Positions 24,597 through 38,400 of a DNA stretch of 64,000 nucleotides are shown here, in pieces. Under the pieces are notes generated by a model. It ran no database searches and had not been told where the DNA came from. It saw only the letters and a program-made list of their open reading frames with translations. The DNA is taken from NCBI GenBank assembly GCA_023634235.1, contig JAMKCF010000004.1, forward strand, positions 24,994,527-25,058,526, read 5' to 3'. The position numbers were made by a program, and so were the translations under genes. The number at the start of each line of letters is the position of its first letter. Position 1 is the stretch's first letter. Source of the stretch: Pisaster brevispinus (taxonomy: Eukaryota > Echinodermata > Asteroidea > Forcipulatida > Asteriidae).

Positions 24597-24678
<82 letters not shown>
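24597..24678. repeat. (ATT)n microsatellite
   Basis: About 27 uninterrupted ATT units. Long open frames of repeated Tyr or Ile on either strand are artefacts of this tract. (ATT)n is the apparent insertion target of the Helentron-like elements in this window. Confidence 0.98.
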
Positions 24679-24699
24679 GTATACAAAGGGGTTACTTGG

Positions 24700-25315
24700 G
24701 CGACATTTCAATGTTTCAAATAGTCATTAAGGAGACATTTCACTTTGGGAGACATTTTCAGGTCTCCCTTATTCTTTGATGGCTGTAATCTTGAAAACAA
24801 GCCGTGCCTTGCGGCTCTCTTTGGTGTAGCGTGTAGAGAATTTCCCGCCAAGAATAATGGATGGAACCACTCTTGTTTGTGGGTGTCTGTGTAATACATT
24901 TTTCATGTGTAAATTCATGGGCTTATTAGTGGAGTTGTTTTTCATTGACGTTTAGGAGACTTTAGTATTTTCTCAAATAATTAGAGAAGTTGCGATTATG
25001 TCTTTAAAAAATTCATATTTTCTGCATAATTGATGTACTCCCCACATGTTCTGCAAGTTTTTCCTAAGAAGACACCCTTTAAGACATTATTTTGGTATCG
25101 CCCAGTTCTTATTGGAGAAAAAAGTTTTTTTCGCTGGTCCCGTTTTATTATGTTCCTTGCCAACAACGCTACTCCAATGTGTGTGTTCCGTGCGCAGTAT
25201 ACCATCTAGCGCCGACACATGCTGTTTGGTGCATGCTGCATGCATGTACTGCTAGTGCTACACAGCCTGACAGCGGATGCACCCTGCCTGCTCCAACAGA
25301 GAAATACGACTAAAA
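24700..25315. other. Upstream region of the SET-recombinase gene
   Basis: There is no recognisable coding sequence. The stretch before 25316 has GC closer to 50% than its surroundings and several GCATGC-type palindromes (25225-25250). It is the natural place for the promoter, but no clear TATA or initiator element was identified. Confidence 0.4.
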
Positions 25316-25322
25316 ATGGCAG
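25316..25322 (+). other. Candidate first exon with short upstream ORF start
   Basis: ATGGCAG is followed directly by a consensus donor GTGAGT. Joined to the next exon at 26441 it reads only seven codons before a stop, so it would act as an upstream mini-ORF in a 5' UTR exon, unless another unseen exon intervenes. The exon start upstream is unknown. Confidence 0.35.
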
Positions 25323-26479
25323 GTGAGTACGCTGAATACCATTGTCGAACAGTTTATTTTAATATTTAAAGGTTATATGACCAGCTGAATTTTTCTGCAA
25401 AATGACTTAGAAATAGATTACTATAACAGGGTTAAAAACTAAAAAAAGTTATTTTTCACGTTACTGGTGAAGTAGTAATCACAACACTCTACGAGCCAAA
25501 TCCTTCGACATGGCGGGTCCTGCGTTTTCTGCAAACAGCGTAAAGATAAAAGTTATCCAAAACTATATTAGATACTTAATTTTTACCCTAATATTCTTGA
25601 TCACTTTGGTAGTTTCTCTGACAGTTATGGTAATCGTTTTATGCGTAAAGGTTTTTTGGTAATTATTTTATTTGAGAAAGTCACCACTGCTGGACAAACC
25701 AGACATTCTGGCTGCGGTTGTCATTGCGTTGTGCAGTGTTATGTGGAAAAAGGGTAGGTCTAGGCCTTGTGTAATAACTCTTCCATTACCCTGGTTAACA
25801 ATTTAATATTCTAATAAGTCATGTGTAAGCAGTGTTGGAAAAATGTGGACATGTCTATCCCCTAGCAATTTTACTTTGTCTTTGTGACAAATTTAAGACT
25901 AGTACTACAAAAATAGTAAGTAGCAGGTCATCCCTCGCCTCTAGCATGTTTAGGCCATACCTGAACATGGGCATGGATTTTTAAAAAAATCAATTGAAGT
26001 CCCTTTAAAAGTTCCTTCCTAGTCACAGTCACAAACAATCGCATGTTGATGATTGAAGTTTGTATAGCTAGGCCATCAAACATGTAAACAAATTGTTCCA
26101 TTTTAAAGTTTAAAACTTAGGGCCTAATGAAATTTAGTATTATATAGTTTGATAGGCCTAAGTTAGGCCTACTGAAAATGTCATTAGACCCCAATCTGTC
26201 ATCACTAGGCCTGTCTCTATCACTTTGACTTAGTTACTATCACTTAGTCATCTAAAAAACCTCCATTTTTTATTTCAATTTTTTGCTTTATTAATTAAAT
26301 AATTCATTTATTGGCATTTGATTTATTGCATGGATCTGGACACAAAATCATGAATCAAAATAATCATGATTGATAGTCTAGTCAATAATAAGATGTTTGT
26401 TTATGTGTTGACATTTAAGGACACTTTTTTTTCTCAACAGATTATAACTTGGAGTAGGTTGTCAATAATTATTACAGTT

Positions 26480-29400
26480 ATGGTAAGTTTTGCTTAAAAA
26501 CACAATCTATTCATGACAAATTCTTTTTGTGTTATAGGTTTTATCAGTTGTATGACGTACCCTATACCCCCGGGGTAGGTGCGTCAATGTCCTTAGGTGC
26601 GCTGAATTTCGCGTGTACAAAAACCCACCCTGAGTCAAAAATTTGACGCACCTGTCGCTGATTTTTACAGCTCTTTGGAACGATTTTTTGACACGCCTAT
26701 CGCGGAAATTGACGCACCACTGACGGACCCAACAATGCACAGAATCGCCCATACTGCATGCACTGTATAAACTGATACACTTTTGTCTGGTTGTGGCCGC
26801 TGCGCGTGGTGCCAATTCGCCCCTCATACATAAACAGTATGTGTTTGCGCCCACACGTATTGACAATACACATTAGATTGGTTCCGTTGCACGGTGTTTT
26901 TTCGCCAAGAGAAGGCCAAGGGTTCTTAGTTGGGGGGGGGGGGGGCTCAGCAAAGTAATATTTGTAGTTTACTGCATTGTAGTCCTGCTTTTACACATCT
27001 TAATTATGCACAACTGGAACAAAGTTGAACAAAGGCAAAAACCTGAGTTAAAAAGTGGGAGGGGGGAGTAATTCTGTTTGTCAAGGGGACCCAAGTATGG
27101 TAAAGGGTGCGTGTTATCTTTAGACAAGCTGTTTTCATTTAAGCTTGTCAACTTTATAGGAATTAGTCAAATAATAAGCACTTTTGTTTTCACCACTTCA
27201 CTTGGCAAAGTCTGGGGGGGGGGGTGATCCATTGCCCCCCCCCCCCCACTCCAAAAATGAAAAAGGGGAGGGTGTTATGTATATATACCCCCGCCCCCCG
27301 GGATTTACGCCTGTGATTTTGAATGTGTGTAGAAAACTATACTTGATTGCCAAGATTGCATGTGCTTGTCTGTCTTTACTTTGTGGTAACTATGGCATTT
27401 GTTATTAACTTGAAATCTTTGTCAATACGAGCCAGAGCTTTTTCAGTAACTTAGATCACATTCTCTCATTTCTCATAGAGACGAACACGCAACAGTACAT
27501 CACCCAATAGTGACCTGGATACCCTTGTGAAGCAAGATCCACCATGTGGGTTTATTGTAAAACCCTCTGCAGAGAAAGGTAAATGTGTAGAACTTTGCTT
27601 TGTGTCCAATTAAATTAATTGGACACAAAGCATAGGTCTAATTTATTGGTGTATTAACATTAACAATATATTTTGTTTTCCTGCATTTGAAACTAATTGA
27701 ATGCTATTACAATAATTATTTAAACCATGTAACTGCTCTTATAAAGAAGGCTTCTTTGAGTACTTAATTATTCAAAGAAAGTTTTAACTGGTGTTATTCA
27801 CCATCTCACTTGGCCATTGGGACCAAACATGTTAAATTGATTTATGTTGATTGGATAAAAAGTTGAAAAAGAGTCACTTTTGCTGAATCCCCAAGTTACA
27901 ATGTATCTAATAACTGTTCGTAAAGATAACAAACAGTTTGTAACTCAAATTCAAAATTTTAAATGTATTTCCCTGAAACCCTGCTCTTTAAAAAAAAAAA
28001 ACTTAACAACTTCATAAATCATCAAAGTTTTATTCTTATAGAATGGTATAAAAATAATAAGTCTTGTGCGCGGAAGCTATCAATTTCTTTCTTCTACAGT
28101 AACATTGTATTTGATTCTGATTTTGATACTTTAGGTATGGGAGTGTTTGCTACACAGCAATTTTCACCAGGAATACCATTATACATATATGGAGGAGAGC
28201 TGATCTCAAGGGATGAAGGGGAGATTAGGGAGATAGAGAGAGAAAGCGTATTCCGTTACTTTTTCCAATTTAAAGGAAAAGAATTCTGGTATGCATTAAA
28301 TTAAATGACTTCTAGATTTTTGTTTATACATTTCATCACAGATTAATTGTTACTGAACTGTCACATAGGCAACAATCATAAGCTGTACAAACATTGCTAT
28401 ATCTAAAATCAGAGCTTCTGGCAAATCTTCGGACGTCAATGCAGGGCAAAACACAATTTTTAGCCATTTCCCCACATGCAATTATTACGTCTATCAAAAA
28501 CTCTTGTTACACAATGCATTTGTTTTATATCTTTATAATATTGACAAATTCATTGAAGTATGGCTTTTTTTTTTTAAGACAGAAAAAATGTAAACAATAA
28601 AACTTGTTATATCTTGATGCAATGTATGTTCGGTACTGTAATAGTGTGTTTAAGGTGTTACTGATTCAAACAAGGAGAGACAACAAATGCAAAATACTGT
28701 GGTTAAAATACAGACAGTCATATTTTTAGACTAAAAATAGTAGGTTCTCAATAAAATGCACCACTAGTCTTGAAAGTAAAATTTGTATGATTTGGAGGTA
28801 TTTCCATCCAGATCAATCGCTTACCCATGATTTTTAGGGAACATAATACTATTTTTCTAAAGTGCTTGAACTTAGTGTTAAATGTTAGGACAGTAATGAA
28901 CAATTGTTTTTCCTTTGTTGCAGTTATGATGCAACAACACCATCATGCTTTAAACTTGGGCGCTTAACAAATCATGGTGATCTAAGAAGGAACCAAAATG
29001 CAAGAATGAAAGTTCTAGATGTGAATGATCGGCCTGTGTTGTGTTTGTTTGCACTCAAGTGCATACTGCCAGGAGAAGAGATACTATATGACTATGGGAT
29101 TAAAGAGCTTCCTTGGCGTCAACACAAAGGTATATCTACTTTTTCATGTTAAACAAGAATGTGATGAGCACTTCACAATTCTTTATTCTTCCCAATGTAA
29201 AAGGTTTTGCATTTTACACAATTGCCAAATTCTACAAAACATTTTTACATTTTGTTTTTTCCCCCCTTGCCTTTCACATGCCTAGTTATATTATGAAGAA
29301 AAAATGTACTTTGGACAAAACACTACATTTTTGAAACTTTGTGATTTTCTCACCTTGTTCAAACATGAATTGAACTTTAGTCATGTTGCACATCCATTGT

Positions 29401-32400
29401 GTTTGTATTGACCCTCTTTTTTCCTTTACCCCTTTTTTCTTTCATTAACCATAGCAAGTGGAAAGCATAAGAAGAAAAGAAGCGACCAAACAAAAAGGAA
29501 AAGGCAGAAGTTGGATAACACAGTTGTAGGTGTTTGTGGGGGCTTTTTGTCTGACAAAGGAGAAAATTCTTCATCTGTTATTGGTGCTGCTTTTTCTTCT
29601 GACAATGGAGGCATTACTACAACTAGCATTATTGGTGGTCCTTCATCTGACAATGGAAGAAGTTCTATATATTGCAATGATGGTGGTTCTTCATCTGACA
29701 ATAGAGGAAGTTCTATATCTTGCAATGATGGTGGTTCTTCATCTGACAATGGAGGAAGTTCTACATCTGGCATTGATGGTGGTTCTTCATCTGACAATGG
29801 AGGAAGTTCTACATCTGGCATTGATGGTGGTTCTTCATCTGACAATGGAGGAACTTCTACATCTGGTTTTGATGCTGCTCCTTCATCTGACAATGGAGGA
29901 TTTTCTACATTTGGTGTTGATGCTGCTCCTTCATCTGACAATGGAGGAATTTCTACATCTAGTGTTGATGGTGGTTCTTCATCTGACAATGGAGGAATTT
30001 CTACATCTGGTGTTGATGCTGCTCCTTCATCTGAAAAAGGAGGAAGTTCTACATCTTGCATTAATGGTGGTTCTTCATCTGACATCGGAGGAATTTCTAA
30101 ATCTGGTGTTGATGCTGCTCCTTCATCTGACAATGGAGGAATTTCTACATCTAGTGTTGATGGTGCGCCTTCATCTGACAATGGTAGAAGTTCTACATCT
30201 TGCATTGATGGTAGTTCTTCATCTGACAATGGAAGAAGTTCTACATCTTGCATTGATGGTGGTTCTTCATCTGACAATGGAGGCATTTCTACATCTGGTG
30301 TTGATGCTGCTCCTTCATCAGACAATGGAGGAAGTTCTACATCTTGCATTGATGGTGGTTCTTCATCTGACAATGGAGGAATTTCTACATCTGGTGTTGA
30401 TGCTGCTCCTTCATCTGACAATAGAGGAAGTTCTACATTTGGCATTGATGGTGGTTCTTCATCTGACAATGGAGGAACTTCTACATCTGGTTTTGATGCT
30501 GCTCCTTCATCTGACAATGGAGGATTTTCTACATTTGGTGTTGATGCTGCTCCTTCATCTGACAATGGAGGAATTTCTACATCTAGTGTTGATGGTGGTT
30601 CTTCATCTGACAATGGAGGAATTTCTACATCTGGTGTTGATGCTGCTCCTTCATCTGACAATGGAGGAAGTTCTACATCTTGCATTGATGGTGGTTCTTC
30701 ATCTGACAATGGAGGAATTTCTACATCTGGTGTTGATGCTGCTTCTTCATCAGACAATGGAGGAATTTCTACATCTAGTGTTGATGATGCGCCTTCATCT
30801 GACAATGGAGGAAGTTCTACATCTTGCATTGATGGTAGTTCTTCATCTGACAATGGAGGAATTTCTACATCTAGTGTTGATGGTGTGCCTTCATCTGACA
30901 ATGGAGGAAGTTTTACATCTTGCATTGATGGTGGTTCTTCATCTGACAATGGAGGAATTTCTACATCTGGTGTTGATGCTGCTCCTTCATCAGACAATGG
31001 AGGAAGTTCTACATCTTGCATTGATGGTGGTTCTTCATCTGACAATGGAGGAATTTCTACATCTGGTGTTGATGCTGCTCCTTCATCTGACAATGGAGGA
31101 AGTTCTACATCTGGCATTGATGGTGGTTCTTCATCTGACAATGGAGGAATTTCTACATCTGGTGTTGATGCTGCTCCTTCATCTGACAATGGAGGAATTT
31201 CTACATCTGGCATTGATGGTGGTTCTTCATCTGACAATGGAGGAATTCCTACATCTGGCATTGATGGTGGTTCTTCATCTGACAATGGAGGAATTTCTAC
31301 ATCTGGTGTTGATGGTGGTTTTTTATCTGCCAATGGTGGAAGTTCCATGTCTTGCATTGATGGTGGTTCTTCATCTGCCAATAGAAGAAGTTCATCTCAC
31401 CCTGATAGAAGTTCTTCATCTCCTAATGCTGGTATTTTCTCTCAGGATGTCATTCCTGTAGTGGGACCAAATAAAGATGCTTTAGCTGGCTTATTTAACT
31501 TGTTGTTATCTGGATATACTTCAGATGATGATGAAGGGATTTCTGCAACATTTCCCAGGATCTCTGCATCTGATGTTTTAAAGAGTTCTTCTTCTAGTAA
31601 TGGAGGGAGTTTTTCCTCAGGTGATAGAGGGAGTTCCTTATCTGGTGTTTGCAGAAGTTATGCATCTGATGGTTTGAGGAGTTCTTCAGTATATTGTCAG
31701 GAATGTGCTTCCACTGGTGGAGAGAGTTCTTCACCTGTCATTTGTAGCACAGATGCATCTGACATTTTAAGGTCATCGAGTGATAAAGGGTGTTCCTCAT
31801 CTGCAATTTGCAAAAGTTCTGCAATTGATGTTTTAAGATCTCATTCTGGTGATGTGGAGAGTTCTTCTGACGTAGGAGGGCCTCCAGTTTCTTGCAGCAC
31901 TGAAAGTTCATCATCTAATGAAGGGATTTCAATTGTTAATACAAAGGATTCAGTCATTCGTGTCCAAGGGGGTTTTTCACCTGGTAGTGTTGGTAATCAT
32001 TTTATGACAACTCATGAAGAAAGAAGTAATGACACCGATTTTGTTAGTGAGTCTGAAGACGATCTTTCTGATGCTACGTACTATTGCAGCACAAATGACA
32101 GCCAGTCATCAGATGATTCAGAGGTTATGATCAACAGGAAAAAAGTCCGGCAAAGAAGCAATGAGCGATTTGAATGTCTTCACAACCTGTGTCCAAAATT
32201 AGCCACATGGGGTTCACAAAAATCGTTGTCTGCTGTTGCACTCGATTCTTCATCGTTGTTAAATGCAGGAGGTGTTTGTGGAAACTCATCATCTGATGCT
32301 GCAGGATGTTCTTCTTCTGATGATACTGCAAAATCATCTTGTGACAGTGGGAATTATTCATCTGGTTTTAGTAGCAGTCACTCAAGTGTGTCTTTATATG

Positions 32401-35400
32401 GTGATGGTTGGGACAGTTGCGATGCTGACTCCGTTGTGTTTCCACTGGTGTGTGAGAGGAAAGTGCAAGTTGTTCAGCCAAGTAGTAAGGCACAGGAAAA
32501 GAGATATTTGAAACCTATTAGAAGGTGCCCATTTTGCAGATTAAACTTTGTAGAGAAGCTGTCGCGACATATCATGAAGGTCCACAAATCAATCAAAAGA
32601 GTATCTGATGCTATGAAACTTCCCAAGAAGGAAATGCTTGACATATTTGTTATTTTCAAGAAGGAAGGTATCCTACAGGTTAATAAGGAGCAAATGAAAA
32701 CAGAATTACCAAGTTATCAACGAGAAAGAATCACAGCATCAGAGGACCAGTTGGTAGTCTGTGGCATCTGTAGTGGTTTCTACTCGAAGAAATGCTTTAA
32801 AAAGCACAAACAGAGATGTCAAGGTGACTCCCATTCAGAGGCTTGTTCAGTTCCACTCTCATTGATGTTAAGTCAATCCAACACAAGTAATACTTCAGAT
32901 ACCTTTAGAAGAGAGATCCTGTGTAAATTCCGTCAAAATGAGATTGGTGAAACTGCAAGAACCGACCCTGTCATAGTGACTGTTGGAAATCGGCTATGGG
33001 AAAAAGGTCAAAGTAAAAAGGATAAGACTACCGAGGTCCGCAAGTCAGTTATGTCAGACATGAGAAGACTAGCCAGCCTGTATATAATTTTTCAGGAACA
33101 GCACAAAATGCACTCAATCACACCCTTAGATAGCAATACTGCAGCTGATATGTTTCATCGCAAGAATTTTGAGGTTCTTCGTGAAGCTATACTTCTGTAC
33201 ACGACTCACTTGGACTCTGCAGAACTGAAAAGTGGCTTAAAATCAGCTGTCTACTATCTAGTGAAAAAAGCTTGTAAAATCATCAAGGCTACACATCTTG
33301 TTGCTGGGAGAGACGAAGAAGCCACTGAAATTGACAAATTTGCCGCTGTACTGGGTCTTAACTATGAATTCTTGTTTGGCGATGCTGTGTATCAAATCAA
33401 TAAGAACAGGCAAAAGAATTTGAGAAAGCCAGGAGAATTGCCACTTGAAACCGACGTCAAGAAAATCAGGATTCACACAATAGGAAAGGTGAGGGAAATG
33501 GTATCTGACCCGTACCTCATCTGGGATTCACACAACTTCAACATCCTAAGGGATTTAACTGTTGCAAGACTGACTCTCTTCAATGCTCGGAGAGGAGGAG
33601 AGCCATCACGCTTGAAACTCGCTGAATGGAAAGAAGCTGACACAGATAGTTGGATTGACAAACAAAGGGCTGAAAGGCTTGAAGATCCTCTCGAAAAACG
33701 CCTCCTTGACAACCTTAAAGTAACTTACCAGACAGGTAAGGGGAATAACCATTTAGTCCCGGTCTTGTTCCCATCTGACACTGTTGAAGCACTGAAGAAA
33801 TTGACAAATGACGAAGTTCGTAAATCAGCAGGAGTACGAGATGACAATACGTATGTATTTGCCTGTGTTAATGGCTCAGCGACTCATGTCACTGGATGGC
33901 ATGCCTTAAGCAAGATATGCGCCAATGCTGACATCAGTTGCAAGTCTAGACTGACTGCTACAAAGAACAGACACAGAATAAGTACATTATACGCTGCATT
34001 GGAACTACCAGAAAGTGATCGGGACCTGTTTTTTAAGCATATGGGACATTCAAGCCTCATCAATAACAACATATATCAGGCACCTCCTGCAATTATGGAA
34101 GTCATCAAAGTCGGAAAGCAGCTACAGTTGATAGATGCTGGTAATTACTTTTTCACTTCTGTTTTAAAATCTATTGGAACATTTTCAGCACAGTCTTTAC
34201 ATGCCTTTATTTAGTTGACCCATTTTTAAAAATAGTTCTATTGTTTAAAACTAAAATACAATTTGTTTGCGGACACAAAAAATATGCATGTGTGGCAATT
34301 ATGCCCATCATATGAGTTATTCAAAAAAAAGTTGCTATTGATAAGTCATTGCATCACACACTTGCATATCGGCTGCAAGCCCAAAGTTTTGTGGTTATTC
34401 TGTCTCCAGTGTGGCATAGCATTCAAATGTATTTTTTATGACACAAGCTTTAATTCTCAGACCAAATGTCTTGAAGAATTGTGTAAAAGCTAAGTCTCTG
34501 AAGGGCTTTAGTGTAGCCTGTTTTTGTGAAGTTGGTTGTGGTTAAAGTGGAATTACATCATACTTCCACAGCATCATAATTGCAAATAATATTTGTGTTT
34601 TATGAACTGTGTGTTTCTTTACTTGTTAAAAGAGGAAGTGTTTGCTGAAAGCTGAAATGTTAGTTAGCCTATACATATGTGAAATTAAAGCTTTAAAAAT
34701 GTTATCTTTATTCAGGCCAAGAAATGGATGATGATGATGAGCCTCTTGCTGCTCTAGTTAGTAAGTATTCTTTTGATATTGTTAAACTTTTAAATCTTGT
34801 GTTAGAAAAGCTCTTGTAAACCAATCAGACCCTGATGGGCCCCATTTCACAGAGGTGCTTATAAGCACAAAAAGTAGCTAAGCAGGAAAAGTTTGCAAGT
34901 ACCAGAATAAGGTTACCCAGCATAAATACAATGTCACATGTACCATCTGTGACATAAGTGTCCACCTTAGTTTTGCTTAGCAGAAGATTCTTTAACAATA
35001 CTTTCTCTTTAACATGTGTAAGCAGCTCTGTCAAATTTGGCCCTGTTATTTCCACTAATGTGGCCTCGATTTCACAAAAAGATTTATCATAAGATGAGGT
35101 GGTAACATTGCTGCAGTGATTTGTATTGTAACATCACATATTGTTTAGCTGTGATGAAATCAATATTGTACTTCTATGTGAAATCAGTCCCAGGGATCAT
35201 TGGTAGTTAGTCTTGAGCAATAATTATGTCCTGATTCCTGATAACTAAAAAGGTGGTCATGCAAAGTAGAAATAAATGTAATGTGTTTGATGTTATATTT
35301 ATTTAGGCCAAGAAATCGATGATCACATGTCAGCTGATGATGTGCCCAACAAAGAGTTTGCCTCTACTGTAGTTGGTAAGTATTATTTTGAAACCCAACA

Positions 35401-38400
35401 ACTTTTACACAATGAGACTTATTAGACCTATCCATGGTTCAGGTAACTGTTAATCTCTGCCTCAATGTGCATGTAACCAAGGGACCTGTTATTATTTGCT
35501 TTTCAAGTGGATCCACACAGTTTCATATTGATTCACAATTATATTTGTTTTGTTTTAAATACTCTTCTTCAAAATGTATTATTGTATTTTATCTTCCCTG
35601 AACATTGGACCAAGTACCTTGAACATTGACCTAAATGAAAACAAGACTAGGGGCATCATTCCAATATCCAATGTACATGGAATTCTCCCTTTTTGAGCTG
35701 CAGTGGCGGGTTCAGAAAGGAACTGTTTATGTCTTGTCATATTCCCAATATTTGATCCTGTGTTGAACAATGTATATACTTTGTATTTCAGATGATAGTA
35801 AAAAGCCAGAGTCGGCATCTGCTTTAAATGGTGAGTGTAAATTGCTTTAAGTACAAAACTAAGCCCCCCAAAATAGTCTAGAAAATCTATCTATCTATAT
35901 ATATATTTATCTGAAAAATGTTGTGATGTTATAGAGCACCAGAATTGTAGGGTTAGCCTAGAGCTATTGTAAACTTTTAAATGGCCTGAAAAAATTTTTA
36001 AACTAGAATTGAGAGCCAGGCTGTGTAGCTAATTTAACAGGGAACAACATTGTTATGACATTGCCTTCACTGTGTAATGACCTGGTTATTTGCTGTCTGC
36101 TGTTAATGATCCGAGCTGAAAGAGAGGAACATTAATTAATAGCAGTCAGATCTTATGGTCATTACTAGGCAGTGAAGACTGGGTCGTAACACTGTTAATC
36201 CCATAAATACATATCTTTACCGAAACAAAGTAAAAGAAATAGAAGAATTTGTTGTTTTTATTTGATAATATAATTAGAATTGCTCTATTTATGTTCCAGA
36301 GCCATTCTTAGAGCTGTTTAACTTCTGTATGGCATGTAATCTCTTACATGCATGTTCTTATTAATTCCATATATATGGAAACACTTAGGTTTGCGCTCAG
36401 CTTCATGCTTAAAAATACATTTTGGTTGTTTAAAGCCAGCGGCGTAGCTAGAGGGGGCACAACCCCCCATGAAAAATCGTCGCCCCCCCCCCCCACCCAC
36501 CCCATCGCCCCCCACTGGAAATCTGATAAACGTGGAAAAACAAAAGACAAATACGAAATTGTGTGCGGCCAGCCCCCCCCCCCCCCCCCCCCCCCAGTCG
36601 TCCCCTATAGGGAGAGTCCTGGCTGCTGTCCTACGCCGCTGTTTAAAGGACCACCTACTTTACATTGATACATTGCCTACATGCGGTATGCATTTGCACA
36701 TATGCACACACAAAAAACTTGGTTGGATAGTTTTCTGCACAATATGCATCATACTTACAAATGCTTGTCTAGAGCCATTTATTTTCTGGTTCACTAAGTG
36801 GGCCTTTGCATCACATGTTAATACACCGCTTGTGACCCCTTTTTGACCAATCAGAGTGGTTAAATATCCAAGGTATTTATTACTTGTATTTTTTGCTGGT
36901 TTACTTCATAATGCAGATGATCAAGTCCTACAACCAGCTTTGAATGGTAAGTACAAGGTTAAGTTTTCACTATTCAATCAAAGAAAAATGAAGAGAAAAC
37001 ATTTCTCTTAATATTTTGAATATAAATTATTACATATCTGCACTGAGCTTACACATTGTTTGCTAAATATGTATATTTGCCTTGAATATGTATGCTTCTA
37101 ACACACTCAAAGTTTATGCTTTATAGGAAAGGCACACTACAATTATGAGAAGACTACAAAATTATAATTGCAAAATTAAAAGAAACTTTTCACTTTCTAT
37201 CAGTAACAGGACATAGTTCTTAAAGACTCTTATTGTAATCATACTAACTTGTACTCTTTGAATTTTGTAGGTTCATGTGTGGCTCCTGGGAACTCTAAGA
37301 ACATGAAGAAAGGTAACGTAACAGTATTATTAGGCATACATGTGCCAATTCTAGCATAACACTGATGCTGCACTACTCGATTCAGCATAGAGACAACACT
37401 TTTTGTAACCTTTTCTTCATTGCCATTTGTAAAGGGAAGACTATTATTACTTTTAGCTTCATGCAGGGTAAATTACAAAGACAGTTAAAAGTACTCAAAT
37501 ATTTACTGCTTTGCTTGCTATGGTTAAAACTGTGACTCCTGAGATGATCGCAGGCGCATTTTGTTTTTCACGAGGTGAACTCAAGGGAAAACGGAATATG
37601 CCGGAGATCATCAAGTGATTGGAGTCAAAGTTTTTATCTAAGCGTGAGTCAGTCAATATATATGTTGTTGTTTACCACCTCTTACATTTGTGCGTAATGT
37701 ATCAGACCTGCATGATACAATAAATTAATTTCAACCAACAAATGGCTTTTAGACATGTTTTTTCCATCAGTGTTTTTCTTGGGAATCAAGAACTATGAAA
37801 CATTGTACATTTTAAATTGAAAATTTGAATGAGTGGGGTGGCAAGGGTTCAAAGTGGCTACTAATGTCTTCTCCCTCTGAAGCAATTTCAATACATGCAG
37901 GATATCAACATTTATAAAGGAAGCTGCTGTTGCTATTGATAGGCGAGTACATGTAGTGTAGCATCTGTGTAAGGGCTGAATTATATTAGAAAATATACCC
38001 CATACTGAGGAACAACGTAGTGCCTCACTAAAGCAGCATTTTCAACCACTGGTCTCCAAAATCAAGTAACATTAAGTACACACAATTTTTGCACAATATC
38101 CTATTATACAGTGTGTACAGTTTCCTATTATTTTGAATGCAAACTGATTTGTGGTTTCTTTTGATCATCCACCCACTAATTTGAGGAAAACATTAAACAA
38201 ATAGCCTAAATAAAATAAATACAGAATATTTTGAATGCTGAAGTATCTTAATGGCCATGTATTATTTTTATTACATTTAGGGAGAAGAAAACATACATTC
38301 TGGAATCATGAGGATGGACACAAAGTGGTTGAATACTTCAAAGACATAATTAAAGCGGAGTCAAAGCAAACCATACCAAGTAAGTATAAGTTATAAATTT

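Noticed and set aside
24511..24723. ORFs of repeated Tyr or Ile
   Set aside because: Translation of the (ATT)n microsatellite.
29426..31381. 651-codon minus-strand ORF (Pro/Glu/Asp-rich) and a 643-codon second plus-frame ORF at 29530-31461
   Set aside because: Both are shadows of the 48-bp repeat, whose unit has no stop in these frames. They have no conserved domains, and only the other plus frame continues into zinc fingers and the recombinase with matching splice phases.
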